Of a stretch of DNA of 64,000 nt, positions 1-8,766 are shown in pieces (position 1 is the stretch's first letter; the number at the start of each line of letters is the position of its first letter). Source of the DNA: Pedobacter schmidteae (GTDB taxonomy: Bacteria; Bacteroidota; Bacteroidia; Sphingobacteriales; Sphingobacteriaceae); the NCBI RefSeq assembly GCF_900564155.1, contig NZ_LS999839.1, forward strand, positions 3,221,097 through 3,285,096, read 5' to 3'. Both the position numbers and the translations under genes were made by a program. The notes under the pieces were generated by a model. It was not told the DNA's origin. It did not search any database and was given only the letters and a program-made list of their open reading frames with translations.

Positions 1-1164
1 TATTTATCAAGCCAGTTGCCGCAACTTAGCATTAGAACTTCGTATGGTTATAATGGTAATCTGGATAATACGTTAACGGCTTATACCACAGCAAAACTAG
101 GGAATTCTGATAGTTTTCAAACTCCAGCGGCACAACTCCTCAACCCTCCAAATGCGAATCTGCGCTGGGAGAAAACTGGCCAATGGAATATAGGGCTGGA
201 TTTTTCAACAAAGAATAACCGGATTTCAGGTTCATTTGAATATTATGCTAAAAATGGCAAGGATTTGATTGGTCTGGGCTTGATTGATCCTACAACAGGA
301 TTTAAATCCTATAAAGGGAATGTAGCCAACATGAAGGGGAAGGGTATTGATATTGAACTGACAACCGTAAATCTGGATGCTGCCTTTCGCTGGACAACCA
401 ATTACCTGTTTAGTTATACTATGGACCGGGTTAAAGATTACAAACTTACACCTTCGTATGCATTATTTTTTGTTGATGGTAGTCTTGAAAGGACTCCGAC
501 GTACATTCAGCCTGTTTCGGACCGTCCACTTTATGGCATTTACAGTACGCCATGGGCAGGTTTAGACCCTGCTACAGGTGTGTCACGCGGATACCTTAAT
601 GGTTTGCCAAGTACTGATTTTTCTGCAATTCAGGCGGCATTATCTCTCAATTTGCCTCACAATCTTATCTACAATGGACCTGCTTTGGCGCCTTATTTTG
701 GTTATATCCGGAATACATTCGGATACAAAGGTTTTGAGTTAAGTTTTAATGTGGGGTATCGCTTTGGTTATTATTTCCGCCGCAATTCTATTAACTACGA
801 CTTACTATTCAACAGTTACACCTCGCACTCAGATTACAGTAAACGCTGGCAGAAATCTGGCGACGAACAATTTACCAATGTTCCGGCAATCGTGTATCCG
901 CTGAATGCTGCATCCAGTAGTTATTATACCAATTCAGAAATCCTGGTCGAAAGAGGAGACAATATCCGTTTGCAGGATGCAACATTCTCTTATACATTGA
1001 GCGCAGAAAAATTCAAATGGTTCCCCTTCAAAACCCTTAAAGCATACTCCTACGCAAACAATATTGGAATACTCTGGCGATCCAATAAGAATGGGATTGA
1101 CCCGGACTATCCGGTAACAAAGCCTGTAAGAAGTATTGCGCTGGGATTGACTTGTACATTTTAA
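1..1164 (+). CDS. SusC/RagA-type TonB-dependent outer-membrane receptor, C-terminal part
   Basis: The reading frame is open from the first base, so only the last 387 or so residues of a receptor of about 1,000-1,100 residues are present. The sequence has the Tyr/Phe/Asn-rich beta-barrel pattern of SusC proteins, including an RTSYGYNGN segment, a KNNRISG strand and a final strand ending in Phe. The closest comparison inside the window is the complete SusC at 10152-13367, which shares these segments in the same order. SusC proteins form the TonB-driven pore under a SusD lid and import glycans, peptides or similar oligomers across the outer membrane. SusD follows after 10 bp, so the two are one operon. 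The substrate cannot be told from the sequence. Confidence 0.95.
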   Translation, partial: YLSSQLPQLSIRTSYGYNGNLDNTLTAYTTAKLGNSDSFQTPAAQLLNPPNANLRWEKTGQWNIGLDFSTKNNRISGSFEYYAKNGKDLIGLGLIDPTTGFKSYKGNVANMKGKGIDIELTTVNLDAAFRWTTNYLFSYTMDRVKDYKLTPSYALFFVDGSLERTPTYIQPVSDRPLYGIYSTPWAGLDPATGVSRGYLNGLPSTDFSAIQAALSLNLPHNLIYNGPALAPYFGYIRNTFGYKGFELSFNVGYRFGYYFRRNSINYDLLFNSYTSHSDYSKRWQKSGDEQFTNVPAIVYPLNAASSSYYTNSEILVERGDNIRLQDATFSYTLSAEKFKWFPFKTLKAYSYANNIGILWRSNKNGIDPDYPVTKPVRSIALGLTCTF

Positions 1165-1174
1165 ACATAGAGAC

Positions 1175-2524
1175 ATGAAAAGGACTACATATTTATTAAT
1201 GTTTTTGGTCTTTTTTACTGCCTGTAAAAAAGACTGGCTCGAAAAGAAACGCGATATATCTGTTATCGTACCTACAACTTTAAAGGATTTAAGGTTGCTG
1301 TTAAACAATGAACTCCCATTGAATATAGATGGACGAGCATTGATGGAATCTTCTTGTGATGACATTTATGTTACTAAATCACAATTTGATGCTATTACTA
1401 CGATTCCTGAACACAATGCTCTAGTATGGAAAAAAGACCTCTATGAAGGAGCTTCAAATATTAAAGACTGGGACAGTTCATATAGTACTATTCAATATGC
1501 AAACGTAATATTGGACGCTTTGACGAAAATTACTCGGAACTCTGGAAATGCCTTGGAATATGATAACATTAAGGGAAATGCCCTTTACTTCCGATCACGG
1601 GCATTTTTCAACTTAGTAATGTCCTTTGCCAAATATTACGATAAAAATACAGCAAGTACTGATCTGGGGATACCGCTAAAATTAAGTTCGGATATAAACG
1701 AAAAAATTACGAGAGCCTCCGTGCAGGAAGTATACGAAATGATTATTTCGGATCTTCAAACAGCGGGAGAATTGCTTCCAAGCATAGCAAAAGTAAATAC
1801 TGATGCGTCAAAATTAGCTGCTTACGGTTTGCTTTCAAGATGCTTTTATTATATGGATAATTATGAAAGGGCGTTGGAATTTGCTAATAAAGCTTATGCA
1901 ATAAATAATTACCTGATAGACTACAATACAGTTAGTCCGACGGCAGGTGTACCGACGTATGCTTCCGGCGAAATGCATATCTACAGCAATATAGTGGCTC
2001 TTAACTTAGTAAGCGGACTAGCAAACATTGATGAAGAGTTTTATAATTCTTATTCCCAGAACGATTTACGCAAAACAATGTATTTTACAATTCGACCTGA
2101 CGGTGGCATCCACTTTCAAGGCTATTATGTTTATGGTGGCTTTTTTGGTGGAACTGCTACCGATGAAATGTTGTTGATAAAATCAGAATGTAAAGCAAGG
2201 CTCAACGATATTGCAGGAGCTATGGAAGACCTCAATACATTATTGATCAAACGGTACAAAACAAATACATATGTCCCTCTTTCTGCCACATCAATCGCAG
2301 GAGCGTTGTCAATTATTAATACTGAACGAAGAAAAGAATTAACTAGGCGCGGATTGAGGTTCCAGGATTTAAAAAAACTCAACCGTGATCCAGCTACTGC
2401 TAAAACGCTTACTAAAATAATAGATGGTGTAAGCTATACATTACCACCAAATGATCCAAGATATGTTTTTCCAATCCCAGACTACGTGATACGGTATTCA
2501 GGTATTACTCAAAATCAAAGGTAA
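1175..2524 (+). CDS. SusD/RagB family outer-membrane lipoprotein
   Basis: 449 residues. The N-terminus is a lipoprotein signal with lipobox FTAC, so the mature protein should begin at Cys16 and be lipid-anchored. The C-terminus shows SusD hallmarks: ERRKELTRRGLRFQDLKKLN, then a VFPIPDYVIRYSGITQN-type ending. It is expected to act as the surface lid that delivers ligand to the SusC upstream. The stop codon abuts the start of the next gene at 2525, so translation is probably coupled. It is a paralogue of the SusD at 8767-10134; both carry an early Val-Pro...Thr-Leu-x-Asp-Leu segment. Confidence 0.93.
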   Translation: MKRTTYLLMFLVFFTACKKDWLEKKRDISVIVPTTLKDLRLLLNNELPLNIDGRALMESSCDDIYVTKSQFDAITTIPEHNALVWKKDLYEGASNIKDWDSSYSTIQYANVILDALTKITRNSGNALEYDNIKGNALYFRSRAFFNLVMSFAKYYDKNTASTDLGIPLKLSSDINEKITRASVQEVYEMIISDLQTAGELLPSIAKVNTDASKLAAYGLLSRCFYYMDNYERALEFANKAYAINNYLIDYNTVSPTAGVPTYASGEMHIYSNIVALNLVSGLANIDEEFYNSYSQNDLRKTMYFTIRPDGGIHFQGYYVYGGFFGGTATDEMLLIKSECKARLNDIAGAMEDLNTLLIKRYKTNTYVPLSATSIAGALSIINTERRKELTRRGLRFQDLKKLNRDPATAKTLTKIIDGVSYTLPPNDPRYVFPIPDYVIRYSGITQNQR

Positions 2525-3985
2525 ATGGAAGCAAAAAGAATATTCTTTGTATTGTTAATCCTACTGACAACACTATGTGTCATGGCTCAACAAGGCAAAA
2601 AAACGATTATCTCATTGTATGTTCCACAGCTTATCAATAAAACGGCTAGTGCTGAACTGCAATTGCAACAATTTAATAATTTAGAAAAATCGGTTTCAAA
2701 ACTAAGAATCCCAGTTCGAAATGGAGAGGCAAAGTCAATTTTTAATCTTGATGAACCTCGTAATTTTGGCCTAGTATTCTGTGGAAAAGTTTTGTTTTTA
2801 CCTCCGCTATTTGATGCGTTGATTGAACCGGGTGATAGTCTGCATGTTGTGGTAACTGATACATTAAAAACTGGACTATCTGACTTAATAATAACAGGCA
2901 GTGGTAAGGAAAAATTTGATCTCTTAAAATATGTATACAACCGCTATTTCGAAGTTTGTTCAACTCTTAAGCCACCAACTCAAACAACTATAGAAGAACA
3001 TTATCAATGGACAGACACTTTGATTACAGTGGTTGACTCTTGTTTTCAAAGCAAAAGATCTACAGTTAAACCATTTATTTTTGAGGTACTTCATGCACAG
3101 GCAATCGACAAAATAATCGAATTGGTACTGTTAAGGTCCTTGAAAACTAGCCAAGAGCATTCTACTGCTTCAGCGTTTAAAAAATATGTCATTGATAAAA
3201 ACATTGTAAAGCGTTTTACTAATCCCGGCTTAATAAAACATATGCCTTATTCCCATAAGGTTTTAACTTACATTGCTTTGCTGGATTATGGGATTAGACA
3301 AAAAATCCCTGTAAATACACTCTCCGTAAGTTTAACCCCGGAGTGTTATAATGCGATCAGTTCTTTTTACTCGGACAATCCAGAAATCAAGAACTATTTA
3401 TTAGCTGAACGACTTGTAATGTATCTACAAATCTCTCCATTTGACAATTCAATGGAAGAAGTGTATAAAACATTTTCGCGTGAGATGCCAAGAAGCGAGT
3501 TGTATCGGCAAGTTGTCGATAGGTATGATTTTACTAAAAAAACGAAATCAATAGGAAGGCCTTTTTATAATTTTAGATTACAAGACACATCTAAAAACGA
3601 AGTTTCATTAACAGATTTCAGAGGGAAAAAAGTGCTGTTAGACTTTTGGTTTTCTGGCTGCCAACCGTGTAAACTTTTCGTTCCTACACTAACCGAATTA
3701 GCTAAAAGATATAAGAACAAAAATCTAGTGTTTTTATCAATCTCCATTGATAATAGTTTTGATATCTGGAAAAGTAACGTGAATCAATACTCTATACCTG
3801 AAGCCATTCATCTGTATACAAATGGGCAGGGTAAAAATCATCCGCTAATCAATGCAGCAAGTATATTGGTTTATCCTACATTGATTTTGGTTGACGAAGA
3901 AGGTAATGTGGAATTAACAAACATGTTAACTCATCAGCCTGAAGATATATTTAAGGTCTTAGATAAAGCGATACTGAGTAAGTAA
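2525..3985 (+). CDS. Secreted TlpA-like thiol-disulfide protein with long N-terminal extension
   Basis: 486 residues with a signal peptide ending near Ala-Gln-Gln (residues 1-22). About 340 residues of unknown fold precede a C-terminal thioredoxin/TlpA domain with active site CQPC (Cys379 and Cys382) within a DFWFSGCQPCK segment, followed by a cis-Pro region (VYPTLILVD). TlpA-like proteins reduce or exchange disulfides in the periplasm. It starts right at the SusD stop codon and is the third gene of the SusC-SusD-TlpA operon. The same gene trio occurs again at 8767-14790, so the thioredoxin probably serves the receptor or its ligand. The precise substrate is unknown. Confidence 0.88.
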   Translation: MEAKRIFFVLLILLTTLCVMAQQGKKTIISLYVPQLINKTASAELQLQQFNNLEKSVSKLRIPVRNGEAKSIFNLDEPRNFGLVFCGKVLFLPPLFDALIEPGDSLHVVVTDTLKTGLSDLIITGSGKEKFDLLKYVYNRYFEVCSTLKPPTQTTIEEHYQWTDTLITVVDSCFQSKRSTVKPFIFEVLHAQAIDKIIELVLLRSLKTSQEHSTASAFKKYVIDKNIVKRFTNPGLIKHMPYSHKVLTYIALLDYGIRQKIPVNTLSVSLTPECYNAISSFYSDNPEIKNYLLAERLVMYLQISPFDNSMEEVYKTFSREMPRSELYRQVVDRYDFTKKTKSIGRPFYNFRLQDTSKNEVSLTDFRGKKVLLDFWFSGCQPCKLFVPTLTELAKRYKNKNLVFLSISIDNSFDIWKSNVNQYSIPEAIHLYTNGQGKNHPLINAASILVYPTLILVDEEGNVELTNMLTHQPEDIFKVLDKAILSK

Positions 3986-3989
3986 TTAT

Positions 3990-4011
3990 GGGGGAACGTA
4001 TATGTTCCCCC
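3990..4011. terminator. Bidirectional hairpin terminator
   Basis: A perfect 8-bp stem GGGGGAAC/GTTCCCCC with a 6-base loop lies between two convergent genes. The T-run is weak on either side, so termination is inferred from stem strength and placement. Confidence 0.7.
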
Positions 4012-4018
4012 AAATCTG

Positions 4019-4291
4019 TTATTGTCGAAGTCCAGTTCTTGGATTTGAAGCTGTTCCAGGCTGAGGTTGTCCGGAAATTACTACGAATGTCGCTGAACAA
4101 ATAGTTGAGTTTTCATTCAAACATTTGTGTGCAGGATCAACTGGCAAACCAGGAGTAACACCATCAGAAGTGTAATATTCTCCTGTACTTTGACCAGATT
4201 TTACTGGTGTTGGAGTGGAAGTAAATGCAAAAGCTCCTCCGATACCTACTGTGATTGCAATCGCAGCAAGGCTGAATTTGATTTTTTTCAT
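4019..4291 (-). CDS. Small secreted di-cysteine protein (DUF6520-like)
   Basis: 90 residues: a signal peptide (MKKIKFSLAAIAITVGIGG...AFA), a Thr/Pro-rich stretch, then two cysteines spaced as C-x7-C (CLNENSTIC) and an unstructured tail. The size, signal and late Cys pair match the small DUF6520-type proteins of Bacteroidota; I am fairly but not fully sure of that family name. A related protein lies at 8387-8698. Both lie next to a MauE-like redox membrane protein and a TlpA protein, so the cysteine pair may be a substrate of that redox chain (inference). The mature protein is about 65 residues. Confidence 0.75.
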   Translation of the reverse strand: MKKIKFSLAAIAITVGIGGAFAFTSTPTPVKSGQSTGEYYTSDGVTPGLPVDPAHKCLNENSTICSATFVVISGQPQPGTASNPRTGLRQ

Positions 4292-4387
4292 AATGTAGTT
4301 GCTTTTTTAATCAAAAAGCTAAACTTAAATAATGGTATCTACTCTGTTACAGGTTTTCGATCTCCCCTGGTTGTTGCAACAAGATCT

Positions 4388-4756
4388 TTATATCGAACTT
4401 TGCAGGGAAGAAGACCTTCCTTGACGCAAAAGGATAATACCAATAAAATGGATAGTTATGAATGCTCCATTGAACACCAGGTGCCCGGACCAGGAGAGTT
4501 TTGAGATAACTCCGCCACAGGAACAGGGAACAGATGGAGCAAAATTGAGAATATAAACAATATACGCAGTGAAAATTATCAGTAATGCAAAAGAACTGAT
4601 CAGTGCTGGCATTCTCGTTTTATCAAACAAAAGGAACAGGACAATTAGAAGCTCAGAAAATGGAATGAGAACCGAAAAGAGTATGCCATTCCCTTTAATG
4701 ATGTAAGATGTATTCAACTGGCGGACAAAGTTTTCATAATCTGCCAGTTTACTTAA
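4388..4756 (-). pseudogene. MauE/DoxX-like redox-associated membrane protein, 5'-truncated
   Basis: From the first ATG (4717) this reads as 109 residues with three membrane segments and a CSCGG motif (Cys-x-Cys) in the loop before a W-x-G-H-L-x-F-N segment, the signature of MauE-like proteins. The homologous frame clearly continues upstream of that ATG: the codons between 4718 and 4756 read LSKLADYENFVRQL, the usual family sequence after the first membrane helix, and are then stopped by TAA. The first helix is therefore missing. The intact relative at 7743-8222 has about 160 residues. Either a non-ATG start gives a shortened protein, or the gene is decayed. Confidence 0.75.
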
Positions 4757-4896
4757 TTAAATTTTACATCCCATTTACCCCTGCGTCATTTTCATACGTC
4801 TATATAAATAAGGGGCAAGCTAATGGGCCACGAGGAGTAGGAGCTTGTTCTAAAAACCTAACTAATAATTTATTAAACTTTTTATCATTAAAAACA

Positions 4897-5274
4897 ATGG
4901 CAAAACAAAATTTAACACCAGACGGTGTTGCGGACAAGATTAAAGAAGTGTATGCTTTACCAACAGTTGACAGATTGGCTGAGGCCGTTGCTATTGAAAC
5001 CGGTTTTAAAACCTGGGTTTCGGACAATTTTAACCTGGATAGCACTCAGGTAGCTTATTTAACAGGGATGGATAGTACCGTGTCCGCTAATTATGGCGCC
5101 AATTGTGCGATAGCTTTTCGTGATAAGCTCGGAATTGCATTAATCACGCCAACACCAAGGGATCACTCTACTAAATGGTTAAAATTGAACAACAACATTG
5201 TTATGGCTACTAACGGTACGGGTGCCAAACAGGCAACCGGTTCATTAACCTTTGAGATTGAGTATCGTGACTAA
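4897..5274 (+). CDS. Hypothetical cytoplasmic protein, 125 aa
   Basis: I do not recognise the family. The start was placed at the ATG preceding AKQNLTPDG because the upstream in-frame sequence is low-complexity and overlaps the promoter region of the divergent MauE-like gene. It has no signal peptide or membrane segment. The N-terminal half is helical and the C-terminal half is rich in Thr/Asn/Gly beta-like segments ending FEIEYRD. It contains one Cys. It is a single gene followed by a strong terminator, so it is probably transcribed alone. Confidence 0.65.
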   Translation: MAKQNLTPDGVADKIKEVYALPTVDRLAEAVAIETGFKTWVSDNFNLDSTQVAYLTGMDSTVSANYGANCAIAFRDKLGIALITPTPRDHSTKWLKLNNNIVMATNGTGAKQATGSLTFEIEYRD

Positions 5275-5372
5275 AATGGCTTAGGATGGACTCCGCTTAA
5301 CGGGCGTTAACCGTTGGATATTGTCGGAAGATGAGGTGTTAGTGCCGACAATTTAGCTTAGTTAATAATGAG

Positions 5373-5402
5373 AAATGGCAGGATGGATTTCCTGCCATTT
5401 TT
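5373..5402 (+). terminator. Rho-independent terminator
   Basis: Inverted repeat AAATGGCAGGA / TCCTGCCATTT with a short loop, ending in T residues. It lies about 100 bp after the 125-residue gene. A second hairpin (ATTGTCGG/CCGACAAT) sits just before it at about 5319-5352. Confidence 0.8.
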
Positions 5403-5458
5403 CCGCTTTTAATAAGGTTTTAATGAATTAGAACTGTTAAATTGTAAAATCATTACCT

Positions 5459-6028
5459 ATGAAAAGAGCTACAAAACAGGATAGGTCTGCTGTTGTCCAG
5501 ATCTTATCCCGGGCGTTTGAGGACAACAGGAGTGTCAATTTTATTGTCCGGCAGGACAGTGAGCGGCTGTTACGGCTGGATAGACTGATGGAGTTTTGTT
5601 TTCTGACCTGTCTGGACTTTGGGAAGGTGTTTTTGGATGAGGATAGGAAGAGTTGTGCTTTGGTGCTGTTTCCTGACCGTAAAAGAACGAGCTGGGCTGG
5701 GATTTTTCGGGAGCTTAAAATGGTGTTTTTTGTTGTTGGGATTGGGGGCATTTTTAAGGTGCTCAGGCGGGAGTCGCTGGTGAAAAAGCGTCATCCTTCC
5801 GGTGGCGGGATGTTTTACATCTGGTTTGTGGGCTGTGTGCCTGAGGCTCAGGGTAAGGGCAGGGGGACGCAGATGATGGAGTTTCTGTTGTCGGAAGCCG
5901 AGCGGATGAACCGGAAGGTATATCTGGAAACTTCTGTGGAGCGGAATGTACCCTGGTATACTAAGCTTGGTCTTCAGGTGTATGATGAGCTTGATCTGGG
6001 CTACCGCTTATATTTTCTGAAAAACTGA
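5459..6028 (+). CDS. GNAT family N-acetyltransferase
   Basis: 189 residues. The acetyl-CoA binding motif is seen as VPEAQGKGRGTQMM (Q-x-x-G-x-G/R type), preceded by the WFVGC beta-strand and followed by YLETSVERNVPWYTKLGLQVY, a typical GNAT C-terminal half. It transfers an acyl group from acyl-CoA to an unknown amine. A membrane-anchored LuxR-type regulator follows 41 bp downstream. The substrate cannot be inferred. Confidence 0.85.
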   Translation: MKRATKQDRSAVVQILSRAFEDNRSVNFIVRQDSERLLRLDRLMEFCFLTCLDFGKVFLDEDRKSCALVLFPDRKRTSWAGIFRELKMVFFVVGIGGIFKVLRRESLVKKRHPSGGGMFYIWFVGCVPEAQGKGRGTQMMEFLLSEAERMNRKVYLETSVERNVPWYTKLGLQVYDELDLGYRLYFLKN

Positions 6029-6069
6029 TTTAACGCACTTAATTAACCTTTCACGCTCGATTTTTTGAT

Positions 6070-7008
6070 ATGGTGTTGGATTTTGGAGAGATGCAGGGGC
6101 TGACCGCTGTGTTTATTTTACTGGAGCTGATGATGCTCAGTGTCCAGTTGTATTTTTATCTGATCTGGCCTGCTGATAAGCGCCGTTTGACTTATCTGAT
6201 CTTGCTGGTGCTGCTGATCGGGTATAATCTGACGGGTGGTTTTTTCCCTGATCCTGAAATTGAATGGCTTTCTGTTCCTTTACAGAATATCATTGCCTAT
6301 GGTTCGGGCTTTTTGATGGCGGCTTATTTTCCGTATTATTTTTATGTTTCTTTTGATCTGCGTTCGCTCAGGTTCCATGCTTTGTACGGGACTTCGCTGT
6401 TTCTGCTATTGCCTTATGTTTTGTTTTTTGTGGTGCTTTACCCGGTTTTGGGGAGTTTGGAATTTGCGATCAACTACGGGCTGATTGTTCCGGGTTTGTA
6501 CTCTCCGGTATTGTTGTATGCGATGTTTGCTGCGATCCGTTTACGGTTTTCCCGCAATGGCTTGGAGGACGATCCATATACGCGTGTGGAAATGCTGGCG
6601 GTTTATTTTGCGGTCTCGCCCTGGGTGCTGATGTCTTTGTTTGCTTATCTGCAGGTGGAGCAGTGGATCGAGGTGCTGTTTACCAATAGTGGTTTTGTGG
6701 TTATTGCGGTATTGTTTTTATACCAGTCCGGTAAGTTTGAACGCAGCCATCGCAGGCGGGTCATGAAAAGGGATGCGATGGAGGAGAAGCGGCAGGAGGA
6801 ATTTAGTAAGACTTGCAAGGATAGTGGCTTAAGTACCAGGGAGGCTGAAGTAGCGCTGATGCTTTGCCAGGGTATGGAGTATAAGGCGATCGGATATCAG
6901 TTGCACATTTCTGCCCGTACGGTGGATACCCATGCACATAGGATCTATTACAAATTAGAGGTGAAAAATAAAATTGAACTGCAGCAGAAGCTGGGGTTTT
7001 TAAATTAA
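6070..7008 (+). CDS. Membrane-anchored LuxR-type transcription regulator
   Basis: 312 residues. About seven hydrophobic helices fill residues 8-225, followed by a charged linker and a LuxR/GerE-type helix-turn-helix at about residues 250-310. The HTH segments are LSTREAEVALMLCQGMEYKAI and SARTVDTHAHRIYYKLEVKNK. The layout suggests a sensor whose membrane domain senses a ligand or membrane state and whose cytoplasmic HTH binds DNA. Its targets are unknown; neighbours are a GNAT upstream and a Crp/Fnr-type regulator 16 bp downstream. Confidence 0.88.
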   Translation: MVLDFGEMQGLTAVFILLELMMLSVQLYFYLIWPADKRRLTYLILLVLLIGYNLTGGFFPDPEIEWLSVPLQNIIAYGSGFLMAAYFPYYFYVSFDLRSLRFHALYGTSLFLLLPYVLFFVVLYPVLGSLEFAINYGLIVPGLYSPVLLYAMFAAIRLRFSRNGLEDDPYTRVEMLAVYFAVSPWVLMSLFAYLQVEQWIEVLFTNSGFVVIAVLFLYQSGKFERSHRRRVMKRDAMEEKRQEEFSKTCKDSGLSTREAEVALMLCQGMEYKAIGYQLHISARTVDTHAHRIYYKLEVKNKIELQQKLGFLN

Positions 7009-7024
7009 TGCGTACTAAATAAAT

Positions 7025-7639
7025 ATGCTTATGCAACGTATCTCAAATGAATCTTTTAATGAATTGATGCATGTGCTGGAAACTTTCATGGTATTGGGTT
7101 TCAGGGTTAAAATTGCACTAAAGGAGGTATTGTATGAGACCTCTTATCAAAAGGATGCCAGGATATTGAATTTTGGTGATATCCAGCATGTGGTCTGGTT
7201 CCTGATGGAGGGATTGCTCCGGGAGATCAGGATGAACCAAAAGACCTTAAAGGAAAAGACCAGCTGGTTCTGGCCGCCCAGGAGCTTCAGTTATACCAAC
7301 CCTGGTTTTTTCAGCCAGCAACCTTCTGAAAGGGCAATTGAGGTGAGTCAGCCCTGTAAGGTCATTTTGATCAGCTATCCGGACTGGTCGGCCTTAAAGG
7401 CGGAATTTGAGGAGGTGGAGGTGTTGACCGAAATGATCCGGGGCATGTACAATAAGATGCGGATGGAGCACGTGGAGGATATGAAATTGTTGAGCATTGA
7501 AGAACGTTACCTGGACAAGGAGGAAACACTGGATTACCTGTTTCCCCGCACGCAGCTGAATTACATTGCGGACTTTATGGGAATGGCTCCTGATACGCTG
7601 GGGCGTTTGAGAAGTAAATATTACGGAGGTAATAAGTAA
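7025..7639 (+). CDS. Crp/Fnr family transcription regulator
   Basis: 204 residues (or 202 from the second ATG). It has an N-terminal cyclic-nucleotide-binding-like beta roll (segments LKEVLYETSYQKDARILNFG and VVWFLMEGLLREI) and a C-terminal HTH near residues 175-200 (LNYIADFMGMAPDTLGRLRSKY). Bacteroidota genomes carry many such Crp-like regulators that mostly lack cAMP-contact residues; the effector is unknown. It follows the LuxR-type gene by 16 bp and precedes the MauE-like gene by about 100 bp, so it may control the redox/SusCD module (inference). Confidence 0.85.
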   Translation: MLMQRISNESFNELMHVLETFMVLGFRVKIALKEVLYETSYQKDARILNFGDIQHVVWFLMEGLLREIRMNQKTLKEKTSWFWPPRSFSYTNPGFFSQQPSERAIEVSQPCKVILISYPDWSALKAEFEEVEVLTEMIRGMYNKMRMEHVEDMKLLSIEERYLDKEETLDYLFPRTQLNYIADFMGMAPDTLGRLRSKYYGGNK

Positions 7640-7742
7640 TCCTGTAGCATCATCTGATCCGATCTGGATCGTGTTTTTTTCCGATTTAGATCGGGTCATC
7701 CGGGATTTGTAATGCGGAATTTAGGGGTAACTAAATATTCCT

Positions 7743-8222
7743 GTGATGAATAAGCCATTTGATTTAAGGACAGTTGAAATAAGTTGTGCAAGCTTACTTG
7801 TACTTTTATGGACTTATTCATTAAGTATTAAATTACAGGCATTCGCTCAGTTCAAGGCGCAGATGTCCGATCAGGTTTTTCCAATAGCAGTTGTTCCTTT
7901 TTTGGTATATACCGTTCTTTTGGCGCAGTTGCTGGGGATTGTTTTGCTGCTGTTTGCAAGGACCCGCTTATTGGGTTTTTGGTGCTCCTTAATTTTAATG
8001 CTGGCATTTACCGGGTACTTTGGATTGGTCCTGCTGAACGCGTTTAAGCGGGTACCTTGTCATTGCATCAGTTTACTTCCTGGAATGGGTTTTCAGGGGC
8101 ATTTATATTTTAACCTGTTTTTCACGGCAGTGGCTGTGATGGGTTTAATATTCACCTTAAAGAAAGAAAGGAGGAACAAAGGTATGGATACGCTGGTGTC
8201 ACATGCCCCGTTACCGGGATGA
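7743..8222 (+). CDS. MauE/DoxX-like redox-associated integral membrane protein
   Basis: 159 residues with four predicted membrane helices. The loop after helix 3 has the Cys-x-Cys motif CHC (FKRVPCHCISL), then a GFQGHLYFNLFFTA segment, as in MauE-type proteins that support periplasmic disulfide chemistry. It is the intact counterpart of the truncated gene at 4388-4756. The next gene encodes a secreted di-cysteine protein, and a TlpA-SusC-SusD operon faces it. The likely role is electron or disulfide transfer across the inner membrane to a secreted thiol protein (inference). Confidence 0.82.
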   Translation: MMNKPFDLRTVEISCASLLVLLWTYSLSIKLQAFAQFKAQMSDQVFPIAVVPFLVYTVLLAQLLGIVLLLFARTRLLGFWCSLILMLAFTGYFGLVLLNAFKRVPCHCISLLPGMGFQGHLYFNLFFTAVAVMGLIFTLKKERRNKGMDTLVSHAPLPG

Positions 8223-8386
8223 CAATGATCTGGATCAGCCTGCACCATGCTCTCCGCCTGCAGGTGTTGTAAAGGAGGTTTTTAAAAAAAGTATTTAAAA
8301 TAGGAAACCGTCATGATTTTCAAATCACAAAGGAGAATGAATAATCATGACAGCTTCATCACAAAAGAAAAGCAAATTATAAACAG

Positions 8387-8698
8387 ATGAAAAAATTACA
8401 ATTTTTACCTTTGATGGCCCTGGTATTGGGTCTTGGGTTAACCGTTTCTATGAGTTCATTTTCCGCTAACAGCAACCTGGGGATCAATTGGTATCCGGTG
8501 TCAACTGATGGGAATACCATTACCAGCTCTACCCCGATAAGTGAGCCACCGGCAAATGGTGAGGGCTGCGCTAAAAACAATGAGCAAAGTGTTTGTGCAG
8601 TGAAGCTTGATCTGACTTCTACCAGCACTGTTCCTGCTACAGTAAGTGCAGCTACAACTGCCGGTTATTTCCTGGAAGATGCCAACAGGGACTTGTAG
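8387..8698 (+). CDS. Small secreted di-cysteine protein (DUF6520-like)
   Basis: 103 residues with a signal peptide (residues 1-27, ending near SSFSA) and one cysteine pair spaced C-x8-C (CAKNNEQSVC), followed by a Thr/Ser/Ala-rich tail. It parallels the protein at 4019-4291, with the same size class, same position of the Cys pair and the same partner type (MauE-like). A very strong terminator follows, so it probably ends the transcript that starts with the MauE-like gene or is transcribed alone. Confidence 0.75.
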   Translation: MKKLQFLPLMALVLGLGLTVSMSSFSANSNLGINWYPVSTDGNTITSSTPISEPPANGEGCAKNNEQSVCAVKLDLTSTSTVPATVSAATTAGYFLEDANRDL

Positions 8699-8718
8699 GA
8701 TATTTGATTTTAGTTTTT

Positions 8719-8750
8719 CATGGTGCCGCGGCAATTGCTGCGGCACCATG
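8719..8750. terminator. Bidirectional hairpin terminator
   Basis: Perfect 11-bp stem CATGGTGCCGC/GCGGCACCATG with a 10-base loop. It is flanked by T-rich sequence on the plus strand and A-rich sequence on the other side, and lies between convergent genes. Confidence 0.85.
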
Positions 8751-8766
8751 TTTTATGTAGCAGGTA

